Source: Paractinoplanes abujensis (lineage in GTDB: Bacteria; Actinomycetota; Actinomycetes; Mycobacteriales; Micromonosporaceae). From it: a stretch of DNA of 64,000 nucleotides. The position numbers and the translations under genes are program-made. Below the pieces are notes generated by a model. That model made no database searches. It had not been told where the DNA came from and saw only the letters and a program-made list of their open reading frames with translations. This document shows, one piece after another, positions 34,935 through 42,274 of the stretch (position 1 is the stretch's first letter; every line of letters starts with the position of its first letter). The stretch is from the NCBI RefSeq assembly GCF_014204895.1, contig NZ_JACHMF010000001.1:8370001-8434000 (forward strand), given 5' to 3'.

Positions 34935-36722
34935 ATGCGGCTGCGCAACTGGATCGCCGTGGTGGTCGGCGTCGTGTTGCTGGTCGCCGCGGGCGGAATC
35001 GGTTTCTGGGTCAACCACTCGGCCCTGCAGGCCGCCGACGACGTGCACAAGGCCGACTCGCGGGCGCTCGCCGTGAACAACGCGACGCTCGTCGGGCAGT
35101 TGCAGATGCTCTCGGCGGGTGAGCTGGGTGAGTTCCTCGCGGAGAACCCTCTGAACCTGGGGTCCGGCAACGCCGCCGACCGGGCCGCGCTGATCGCCTT
35201 CGCCGCCAAGAGCAGCACTTTCTCGTACGGGGCCCTGCTGACCGACCTGAACGGCAAGGTGCTCACCAGTTCGCGCGCCTCGGGACTGCCCGCCGCGGAC
35301 AACACCGGCTGGCAGCCGCTGTTCGCCACGCTCAAGTCGGGGCAGAAGGCCGGCTTCTCCTCGATCATGGGCGTCGACGGCACGTACCTGGAGGCCGTCG
35401 GCGTGCCCGTGCTGGTGGCCGGCAACCCGGTCGCGGTGCTGATCGGCCTCAACAACGTCGCCACCACCGCGCTGCAGCAGTACACCGTGACGCTGAGCTC
35501 GGACGTGCACCTGACCGCGGTGGCCGACAGCACCGGCACGATCGCCGCCACCAGCCAGGCGAAGCTGCTCGGGACCCAGGTCGACCCGGCCGTACGGCGG
35601 GCGGTGACCTCCACCGACGAGGAGTTCGTGGAGTACTCCACGCTCGCCGGCACCGAGATGATCGCGATCGTCGTGCGCGGCCTGCCCGGCGGATGGTCGT
35701 ACGCGCGCATCCAGACCAAGAAGTCGTTCGACGGCGCGGTGCACACCAAGAGCCAGACCCTCAACATGACGCTGGGCGCGATGCTGCTGATCGGCGTGCT
35801 CGCGATGGGTGTCCTCGGTTACCGCACGCAGATCCAGCGCCGCCGGGCCGACGAGCGGTTCCAGGCCCTCTTCCAGCACGCCCCCGACCTGGTCTCGGTG
35901 CTCGATGCCGACGGCCGGATCGAATACTCGAGCCCCAGCGCGACCGCCGTGCTCGGGTTCGCCGAGGGCCGGCTGGTCGGCAGCAGCGTCTTCGACATCG
36001 TGCACGCCGACCACCGCGACTACATGCGCGAGCAGTTCGGGGTGCTGCTCTCGCGCCGCGACGCCGTGCTGCGCCTGCAGTGCCTGGTGCGCTCGGGCAC
36101 CGGCGAGTACCGGTGGTTCGAGTTCACCGCGTCCAACCAGATGCACAACCCGTCGCTGCACGGTGTGGTCATCAACGCGCGCGACATCTCCGAGAACCGC
36201 GCGTTCCAGGAGCGGCTGGCCCACGAGGCGCAGCACGACGCGCTGACCGGCCTGCCCAACCGCCGCCGCATGCAGGACGCGCTCGGCGCCTCCCTGCGCG
36301 AGCAGCCGGTGGCCGTGCTCTTCGTCGACCTCGACGGGTTCAAGCCGGTCAACGACGCCCACGGGCACGAGGCCGGCGACGAGCTGCTGCGCCAGGTGGC
36401 CGAGCGGCTCAGCGCCTGCGTCCGCGAGCGCGACGTGCTGGCCCGGGTCGGCGGCGACGAGTTCGTCATCCTGATGCCCGGCGTGATGGCGCCGGACGAC
36501 ACGGCGGCCATGAGCGACCGCATCCGGTACGCCCTGGAACGGCCCTTCCTCATCGGCGGCCACCAGGTGCGGATCAGCGCCAGCGTGGGCGAGCACCTCG
36601 CGGCCGGGGCGACCGATCCCGACGAGGCGCTGCGAGCCGCCGATCACGCCATGTACTCGGTCAAGAGGTCGCGCCAGGGTTATCCGCAGCAGCGGGTGGG
36701 GAGGCACCGCGCGGCGGACTGA
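34935..36722 (+). CDS. membrane diguanylate cyclase (Cache-like, PAS, GGDEF)
   Basis: The 595-residue protein has an N-terminal membrane helix (about 6-28), an extracytoplasmic sensor of about 240 residues and a second helix (about 275-297). A PAS domain follows (FQALFQHAPDLVSVLDADGR) with a PAC-like end, then a GGDEF domain. The catalytic GGDEF is at about 506-510. An RERD inhibitory site lies the standard five residues before it, so the enzyme should make cyclic di-GMP and be product-inhibited. A GAGGAGGGG ribosome site precedes ATG 34935. There is no EAL domain. The signal is unknown. Confidence 0.92.
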   Translation: MRLRNWIAVVVGVVLLVAAGGIGFWVNHSALQAADDVHKADSRALAVNNATLVGQLQMLSAGELGEFLAENPLNLGSGNAADRAALIAFAAKSSTFSYGALLTDLNGKVLTSSRASGLPAADNTGWQPLFATLKSGQKAGFSSIMGVDGTYLEAVGVPVLVAGNPVAVLIGLNNVATTALQQYTVTLSSDVHLTAVADSTGTIAATSQAKLLGTQVDPAVRRAVTSTDEEFVEYSTLAGTEMIAIVVRGLPGGWSYARIQTKKSFDGAVHTKSQTLNMTLGAMLLIGVLAMGVLGYRTQIQRRRADERFQALFQHAPDLVSVLDADGRIEYSSPSATAVLGFAEGRLVGSSVFDIVHADHRDYMREQFGVLLSRRDAVLRLQCLVRSGTGEYRWFEFTASNQMHNPSLHGVVINARDISENRAFQERLAHEAQHDALTGLPNRRRMQDALGASLREQPVAVLFVDLDGFKPVNDAHGHEAGDELLRQVAERLSACVRERDVLARVGGDEFVILMPGVMAPDDTAAMSDRIRYALERPFLIGGHQVRISASVGEHLAAGATDPDEALRAADHAMYSVKRSRQGYPQQRVGRHRAAD

Positions 36723-36774
36723 ACGGGCACACTAGGGACCTGACCCCTCCTTCGCGAGAACGGCGGTGCCGGCA

Positions 36775-38499
36775 GTGTCCAAGATCCTTTCGCGTCGCGA
36801 CCTCGACTTCCTGCTGTACGAGTGGCTCGACGTCGAGGCGCTCACCGGCCGGGAGAGGTTCGCCGACCATTCGCGCGACACGTTCGACGCGTTCCTCGAC
36901 GTCTCGGCGCAGATCGCCGAGCGCGACTTCGCCCCGCACAACCGGCGCTCCGACCTCGAGGAGCCCACGTTCGACGGCGTCCGGGTGTCGGTCATCCCCG
37001 AGGTCGCCGCGGCGCTCAAGGTCTTCAACGAGACCGGGCTGCTCAGCGCCACGATGGACGAGTCGGTCGGCGGGCTGCAGCTGCCGCACGTCGTGGCCCG
37101 GGCCTGTTTCGTCTGGTTCCAGGCGGCCAACCTCGCCACCTCGTCGTACTCGCTGCTCACGGCGGGCAACGCGAGCCTGCTGCTGCGGTACGGCTCGCCC
37201 GCGCAGATCGACCGCTTCGTCCGGCCCATGCTGGAAGGCCGTTTCACCGGCACCATGTGCCTGTCCGAGCCGCAGGCGGGTTCGGCGCTGGCCGATGTGC
37301 TGACCCGGGCCGAGCCCGTGGGCGACGGGACGTATCGGATCAACGGCTCGAAAATGTGGATCTCGGGCGGCGACCACGAGCTCACCGAGACGATTGTGCA
37401 TCTCGTCCTGGCCCGGGCCGCGGGCGCTCCGGCCGGGGTGAAGGGGCTGTCACTGTTCATCGTGCCGAAGCACCACATCGAGGACGACGGCACGGTCGGC
37501 GAGCGCAACGGCGTGGCCCTGGCCGGGCTCAACCACAAGATGGGCTACCGCGGCACGACCAACGCCGTGCTCTCCTTCGACGACGCCACCGGCTACCTCG
37601 TGGGCGAGGAGGGCAAAGGCCTGGCCTACATGTTCCACATGATGAACGAGGCCCGGATCGGGGTCGGCTCGGGCGCGGTGGCGCTGGGCTACACGGGCTA
37701 CCTGCACGCCCTCGACTACGCGCGGGAACGCACCCAGGGCCGCCCGGTGGCCGACAAGGACCCGGCGGCGCCGGCCGTGCCGATCGTGCGCCACCCTGAC
37801 GTACGCCGGATGCTGCTCGCGTCGAAGGCGTACGTGGAAGGGGGTCTGGCCCTGATCCTCTACGCCTCGAAGCTGCTGGACGAGCCCTCCGACGAGAACG
37901 ACCTGCTGCTCGACGTGCTGACGCCGATCGTGAAGGCGTGGCCCTCGCAGTGGTGCCGGCTGGCCAACGACCACGCGATCCAGGTCCACGGCGGCTACGG
38001 CTACACCCGCGAATACCCGGTCGAGCAGTTCTACCGCGACAACCGGCTCAACTCGATTCACGAGGGCACCGACGGCATCCAGGGTCTCGACCTGCTCGGC
38101 CGCAAGGTGATCATGCGGGGCGGGGCCGGGCTGCAGCTGCTGATCGGCCGGATCGTCACCACCGCCGTGGCCGCCCCGGCCGAGCTGGGCCAGCCGGTGA
38201 TCGCCCTGTGCGACCGCCTGGCCGCCACCACCCGCAAGCTGTGGGCCGCGGGCGACCCGACGTCGGCGCTGGCCAACTCGACGGCCTACCTCGAGGCCAC
38301 CGGCCACCTGGTGATCGCCTGGCTGTGGCTGTCGCAGCTCAACGCGGCGGCGGAGAAGGAGGGCCCGTTCTACGACGGCAAGCGCCTGGCCGCGCGCTAC
38401 TTCATCACCCACGAGCTGCCCCGCATCGGCCCGCTGCTCGACCTGCTCGACTCGGGCGACACGTTGCTGGCCGACCTCGACGACGCGGTTCTCGGATAG
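36775..38499 (+). CDS. acyl-CoA dehydrogenase (C-terminal extended type)
   Basis: This flavoenzyme has about 574 residues. It shows the acyl-CoA dehydrogenase blocks MCLSEPQAGSALADV (FAD and substrate loop), MWISGGDHEL, and the C-terminal QVHGGYGYTREYPVEQFYRD and NSIHEGTDGIQGLDLLGRKV, where the Glu is the probable catalytic base. A further C-terminal region of about 110 residues matches longer FadE-type enzymes of actinomycetes. It should oxidise an acyl-CoA to the enoyl-CoA using an electron-transfer flavoprotein. An alternative GTG at 36766 is three codons upstream. It is followed closely by ligD-pol. Confidence 0.9.
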   Translation: MSKILSRRDLDFLLYEWLDVEALTGRERFADHSRDTFDAFLDVSAQIAERDFAPHNRRSDLEEPTFDGVRVSVIPEVAAALKVFNETGLLSATMDESVGGLQLPHVVARACFVWFQAANLATSSYSLLTAGNASLLLRYGSPAQIDRFVRPMLEGRFTGTMCLSEPQAGSALADVLTRAEPVGDGTYRINGSKMWISGGDHELTETIVHLVLARAAGAPAGVKGLSLFIVPKHHIEDDGTVGERNGVALAGLNHKMGYRGTTNAVLSFDDATGYLVGEEGKGLAYMFHMMNEARIGVGSGAVALGYTGYLHALDYARERTQGRPVADKDPAAPAVPIVRHPDVRRMLLASKAYVEGGLALILYASKLLDEPSDENDLLLDVLTPIVKAWPSQWCRLANDHAIQVHGGYGYTREYPVEQFYRDNRLNSIHEGTDGIQGLDLLGRKVIMRGGAGLQLLIGRIVTTAVAAPAELGQPVIALCDRLAATTRKLWAAGDPTSALANSTAYLEATGHLVIAWLWLSQLNAAAEKEGPFYDGKRLAARYFITHELPRIGPLLDLLDSGDTLLADLDDAVLG

Positions 38500-38508
38500 T
38501 TTGATCGC

Positions 38509-39483
38509 ATGGCCTCTTCGAGCAAGAGCCCGGCCACCGAGGTCGCGGCGGGCGACCTCACCGTGCGGGTGTCGAACCCGGATCGGATCTACTTCCCCGA
38601 GCTCGGGCTGACCAAGCTCGACCTGGTCAATTACTACCTGGCGGTCGGCGACGGCATCGTACGGGCGCTGCGGGAGCGCCCGTGCATGCTGCACCGCTTC
38701 CCCGACGGGCTGGCCGGCGAAAAAGTGCACCAGAAACGGGTGCCGCACGGCGCGCCGCCCTGGCTGGAGACGGTTCGGGTGAAGTTCCCGCGCTACAACC
38801 GGCACGCCGACGAGCTGTGCGTGACCAAGCCGGCCGACGTCATCTGGGCCGTGCAGATGTCGACCGTCGAGTTCCACCCGTGGAACTCGCGCCGCGCCGA
38901 CACCGAGAAGCCCGACGAGTGGCGCATCGACCTCGACCCGATGCCCGACTGCTCGTACGACCGGGTCCGGCAAGTGGCCGCGGTCACCCGCACGGTGCTC
39001 GACGACCTCGGCATCACCGGCTACCCGAAGACCTCGGGCGGTCGCGGCCTGCACATCTACGTGCGCATCGAGCCGAACTGGGGCTTCGGTGACGTGCGGC
39101 GGGCCGCGCTCGCCTTCGCCCGCGAGGTCGAACGCCGGGCCCCCGACGACGTGACGACCACGTGGTGGCGCAAGGATCGCGACCCGTCCAAGCTGTTCGT
39201 CGACTACAACCAGAACGCCCGCGACCACACGATCGCCAGTGCCTACTCGGTGCGCGGCGTGCCCACGGCCACGGTCTCGACCCCCGTCACGTGGGACGAG
39301 ATCCCCGAGGCCGACCCGCGCGACTTCACGATCCGGACCGTCCCGGCCCGCTTCGCCGAGCTGGGCGATCTGCACGCCACGATCGACGACAAGCACCACT
39401 CGCTGGAACCGCTGCTCGCCTGGGCCGAGCGCGACGAGAAGGCCGGCCTCGAAGGCCCGGCGGACGCCGACTCAGCGCCTTAG
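38509..39483 (+). CDS. ligD: LigD-type primase-polymerase domain protein
   Basis: This 324-residue protein is a stand-alone polymerase domain of the non-homologous end-joining ligase LigD (archaeo-eukaryotic primase fold). It has the metal-binding DLDP (EWRIDLDPMPDCSYDRVRQV) and the SGGRGLH nucleotide motif, plus the QKRVPHGAPPWLETV and WWRKDRDPSKLFVDYNQNAR stretches. It adds nucleotides at broken ends, preferring ribonucleotides. Ligase, phosphoesterase and Ku are not encoded nearby, as in actinomycetes that split LigD. TAGTTT (38497-38502) is six bases before the ATG, which suggests its own leaderless promoter inside the end of the previous gene. Confidence 0.93.
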   Translation: MASSSKSPATEVAAGDLTVRVSNPDRIYFPELGLTKLDLVNYYLAVGDGIVRALRERPCMLHRFPDGLAGEKVHQKRVPHGAPPWLETVRVKFPRYNRHADELCVTKPADVIWAVQMSTVEFHPWNSRRADTEKPDEWRIDLDPMPDCSYDRVRQVAAVTRTVLDDLGITGYPKTSGGRGLHIYVRIEPNWGFGDVRRAALAFAREVERRAPDDVTTTWWRKDRDPSKLFVDYNQNARDHTIASAYSVRGVPTATVSTPVTWDEIPEADPRDFTIRTVPARFAELGDLHATIDDKHHSLEPLLAWAERDEKAGLEGPADADSAP

Positions 39484-40023
39484 CCAGGGCTGGAGCAGCC
39501 GTGTCACCTGCGGCAGCACCAGATAGGTCATGACCGGGGTCAGGCACAGCGTGCTGATCAGCGTGCGCAGCACCACGTTGAGGTCGACCAGCAGGTGGTT
39601 GAGGGTCACCGCGGCCAGCAGACTCACCGGGAAGAAGCCCAGCCAGATCGTCACGGCCTGCTTCCAGCGCGGCGGCGGCTTCGGCGCGGAATCACTTATC
39701 TCCTGGCCCTTCGGGGGATCGAACCAACCCTCGATTCCCGTACGCCGTTCCGTGCGGGTGTGCTCGACGAAGCCTTCGGCCGACGACAGCCACCAGCGCC
39801 GCTGCGGCGACTCCTCCCAGTTGCGCAGCGACTCCTCGTCGGCGAACCGGTAGAGCATGTGCCACTCGTGCGAGCGCTGGTCGGGCCGCACCCAGCCGGT
39901 GCCCAGGAAGCCGGGGAAGTCCTCGGCCAGCGTGGTGCCCGCGTTGACCCAGGCGATCATCTCGGCGTTGCGGGTGGGATCGGCGCGGCGGGTGATCGCG
40001 ACGGTGACGGCGGGAGACTGCAT
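39472..40023 (-). CDS. ABM-domain protein fused to two membrane helices
   Basis: The 183-residue protein starts with an antibiotic-biosynthesis-monooxygenase (ABM) dimeric ferredoxin-like domain (about 1-100): VTVAITRRADPTRNAEMIAW, GFLGTGWVRPDQRSHEWHML and YRFADEESLRNWEESP. A proline-rich linker is followed by two helices (about 125-145 and 155-175). This ABM plus C-terminal two-helix architecture is known from membrane-anchored ABM proteins. The function is unknown, possibly haem or quinone related. It overlaps the end of the LigD gene by 12 nt convergently. Confidence 0.8.
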   Translation of the reverse strand: MQSPAVTVAITRRADPTRNAEMIAWVNAGTTLAEDFPGFLGTGWVRPDQRSHEWHMLYRFADEESLRNWEESPQRRWWLSSAEGFVEHTRTERRTGIEGWFDPPKGQEISDSAPKPPPRWKQAVTIWLGFFPVSLLAAVTLNHLLVDLNVVLRTLISTLCLTPVMTYLVLPQVTRLLQPWLRR

Positions 40024-40106
40024 GTCTCACATTGTGGTATCCCGAGGTTTCGGGCGTGCCGCGCTCCCGGTTTCCGTGCCGTGGCCCACACGGTAGGTTC
40101 CGGCAC

Positions 40107-41141
40107 ATGACCTTGCAACGAAAGTTGTCGATGGCAGTGGCCGCGGTCGCCCTGCTCGCCGTGACCCCGTCGCCCGCCCGGGCCGGCGGCGACCTCGGCT
40201 GGAAGCTCACACCCACCGGCGTCGAGGCCCGGTTCCGCGGTCTCGCCCCGGTCAGCGGGACGACCGCCTGGGTCGCCGGGTCGGCCGGCACGATCCTGCG
40301 CACCGTCGACGGCGGCCGCACGTGGGCGTCGGTCGGACCGGCGGCGGCGTCCGGGCTCGAGTTCCGCGACATCGAAGCATTCGACGCCCGGCACGCCGTG
40401 GCCCTGACCATCGGCAACGGCCCCGACTCCCGCCTGTACGCCACGTCGGACGGCGGCCGCACCTGGACGGAGACGTTCCGCAACGAGGACCCGGCCGCCT
40501 TCTACGACTGCATGACGTTCCTCGACCGCCGGCACGGGCTGGCCCTCTCCGACCCGGTCGACGGCAAATTCCGCATCCTGGCCACCCGCGACGGCGGCCG
40601 CAGCTGGACCGTGCAGCCCACCGCGGGCATGCCCGCCGCCCTGACCGGCGAGTTCGCGTTCGCGGCCAGCGGCACCTGCCTGGTCTCGGCCGGCGGTCAG
40701 GCGCTGTTCGCAACCGGCGGCGGGGCCACGGCCCGGGTCTTCACGTCCCGCGACCTCGGCCGCAGCTGGACGGTCACCGGCACCCCGGTTCCCAGCGGCC
40801 CCAGCGCCGGCATCTACAGCCTGGCCGTACGCCCCGGCGGCCAGGCGATCGCGGTCGGCGGCGACTACGTGACCCCCACGGCCGCCCCCGACGGCGCCGC
40901 CTACCGGCACGGCCGCACGTGGAAAGTCGCCGCGAAGGTCCCCGGCGAATACCGCTCCGGCTCGGCCTGGCGCGGCCACACGGCGCTGGCGGTAGGCCCG
41001 ACCGGCAGCGACATCTCGTACGACGGTGGCCGTACGTGGAAACGCTTCGACACCGGCAGCTTCGACGCCGTCGACTGCACCCCCGGCGGCGCCTGCTGGG
41101 CCTCCGGCGAAAAGGGCCGCGTGGCCAGACTGACCCGCTAG
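40107..41141 (+). CDS. secreted BNR/YCF48-like beta-propeller protein
   Basis: The 344-residue exported protein has a signal peptide (MTLQRKLSMAVAAVALLAVT, cleavage after PARA). It carries repeated Asp-box motifs: TVDGGRTWASV, TSDGGRTWTET, TRDGGRSWTVQ, SRDLGRSWTVT and SYDGGRTWKRF. These build a beta-propeller like YCF48 and sialidase-fold proteins. It may be an extracellular binding protein or scaffold; no catalytic residues are evident. A longer in-frame start at 40032 is rejected because TAGGTT (40094-40099) is seven bases before ATG 40107 and the signal peptide begins there. Confidence 0.87.
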   Translation: MTLQRKLSMAVAAVALLAVTPSPARAGGDLGWKLTPTGVEARFRGLAPVSGTTAWVAGSAGTILRTVDGGRTWASVGPAAASGLEFRDIEAFDARHAVALTIGNGPDSRLYATSDGGRTWTETFRNEDPAAFYDCMTFLDRRHGLALSDPVDGKFRILATRDGGRSWTVQPTAGMPAALTGEFAFAASGTCLVSAGGQALFATGGGATARVFTSRDLGRSWTVTGTPVPSGPSAGIYSLAVRPGGQAIAVGGDYVTPTAAPDGAAYRHGRTWKVAAKVPGEYRSGSAWRGHTALAVGPTGSDISYDGGRTWKRFDTGSFDAVDCTPGGACWASGEKGRVARLTR

Positions 41142-41169
41142 AACGGTTCGCCGCCCCGGTGCCGCAGCC

Positions 41170-41598
41170 CTACCGGCGTTGCACCGGGGCGCCGGCCCGG
41201 ATCGCCCGCGGGATCTCGGCCACCCGATCGACGCGCTCGATCAGTGCGGCCTGCTCCTCCGCCGAGGCTGCCGAGTCCAGCTCGACCCCGTACGTGATGC
41301 CGGTCGAGGCCCAGCTCTGCGTGTCGAACCCGCCCGACGCCGTCACCCGCACCCCGTCCAGCCGGATCCCCAGGTCGGCGGCCTCCCGGTAGAGGTCGTT
41401 GAGCACACACCCGGCCGCGGCCAGATGCAGCAGGTGAGCCCCGGTGAACTCGGCCCCGACGCTCACGCCGGCCTCGGTCCACCGATGCGGGAACCGGACC
41501 CCACCCTCGACTCGGAACGACCCGGCCCCCACCACCACCGCGAACCCGTCCACCGCCGCCCCCTCGCCGCTCAGCCCGGCCCCTGAGCAAATGATCAT
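41170..41598 (-). CDS. OsmC-like family protein
   Basis: The 142-residue protein has the OsmC/Ohr fold signature HLLHLAAAGCVLNDLYREAA, with one conserved Cys, followed by GIRLDGVRVTASGGF and the terminal EEQAALIERVDRVAEIPRAI. OsmC and Ohr proteins reduce organic peroxides with two cysteines. Only the one Cys in the central helix is obvious here, besides Cys4, so peroxidase activity is uncertain. It is convergent with the BNR gene and adjacent to the non-coding repeat island. Confidence 0.8.
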   Translation of the reverse strand: MIICSGAGLSGEGAAVDGFAVVVGAGSFRVEGGVRFPHRWTEAGVSVGAEFTGAHLLHLAAAGCVLNDLYREAADLGIRLDGVRVTASGGFDTQSWASTGITYGVELDSAASAEEQAALIERVDRVAEIPRAIRAGAPVQRR

Positions 41599-41688
41599 GC
41601 TTGGCCGGCCGGGTATGACCCACCCCAACCGGGGGCCTCCGCCCTGCCGAGAATTGTGCCGCCTCCGGCCGATCTTGGGAGGGAGGCC

Positions 41689-41714
41689 TGTGGACAACCG
41701 AAGACTGTGGACAA
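41689..41714 (+). promoter_or_regulatory. two perfect DnaA boxes
   Basis: TGTGGACAA occurs at 41689-41697 and 41706-41714 in the same orientation, eight bases apart. It is the exact reverse complement of TTGTCCACA, the actinomycete DnaA-box consensus. A tight pair outside the origin could bind DnaA for titration or gene control. The surrounding genes are not those of oriC. Confidence 0.7.
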
Positions 41715-41919
41715 CGCGACCCCGCGGCAACGAACGTGCTACGGCATCCGCGGACAGTGGAGTGGAGCGCGGGCCGGCTCGCGCCTGTCGACAGGCCGGG
41801 GGTGTGGGTGGATCCGGACCGACGTGGGGGCACGAGGCACACCCGCGATCGAGGCGGCATGGCGGATCGGACCGGGCGACGTCCGGGAACGGGCTTGTCG
41901 CAGTGGCCGGTCGGGCGGG

Positions 41920-42122
41920 CTGATCCACGTGAGCGACGCCCGCTTGGCGTTGCGGCGGGAGGAGGCGGGCTGATCGACGTGTGAGATGCCCGCTTGGCGC
42001 TGCGGCGGGAGGAGGCGGCGGGCTGATCGACGTGTGAGATGCCCGCTTGGCGTTGCGGCGGGAGGTGGCGGGCTGATCGACCTGTGCGACGTCCGGGTGG
42101 CGCAGCGGCGGGAAGTGGCGGG
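41920..42122 (+). repeat. tandem 50-bp repeat, four copies
   Basis: Units begin CTGATC(G/C)AC(G/C)TG at 41920, 41970, 42023 and 42073. Lengths are 50, 53 (an extra GCG), 50 and 50 bases. Units 1-3 are nearly identical; unit 4 is more diverged. Each unit has a GCGGGC...GCCCGC pair that could form a hairpin with its neighbour. A fifth partial copy starts at 42123. There is no spacer structure, so this is not a CRISPR array. Confidence 0.85.
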
Positions 42123-42274
42123 CTTGATTCCGGCCCCCGAGCGACAGGCATCCCGATCGGCGAGCGGATTCGGGCACACGCGGGGCGGGCCGGCCGGCCG
42201 CTGAGCGAGCCCCGCGACGGCCCGGCGGTGAGATCCGGGTCGCTTCCCGGGGTGGGCGTCGGTAAGGATGGGGG

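Larger units (their letters stand above)
41599..42274. other. non-coding island with DnaA boxes and tandem repeats
   Basis: This 676-bp gap has no convincing gene on either strand. The plus strand carries frequent stops in the repeat part, and the long minus-strand frame through it is low-complexity. It contains two DnaA boxes (41689-41714), a 12-bp palindrome CCTGTCGACAGG (41784-41795) and a 50-bp tandem repeat array (41920-42122). Nothing else is recognised. Confidence 0.7.

Noticed and set aside
41784..41795. 12-bp palindrome CCTGTCGACAGG as a separate regulatory site
   Set aside because: A single short palindrome is not enough; it is mentioned with the island but not called on its own.
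41920..42122. CRISPR array
   Set aside because: The repeats are contiguous, without unique spacers of even length, and no cas gene is present.
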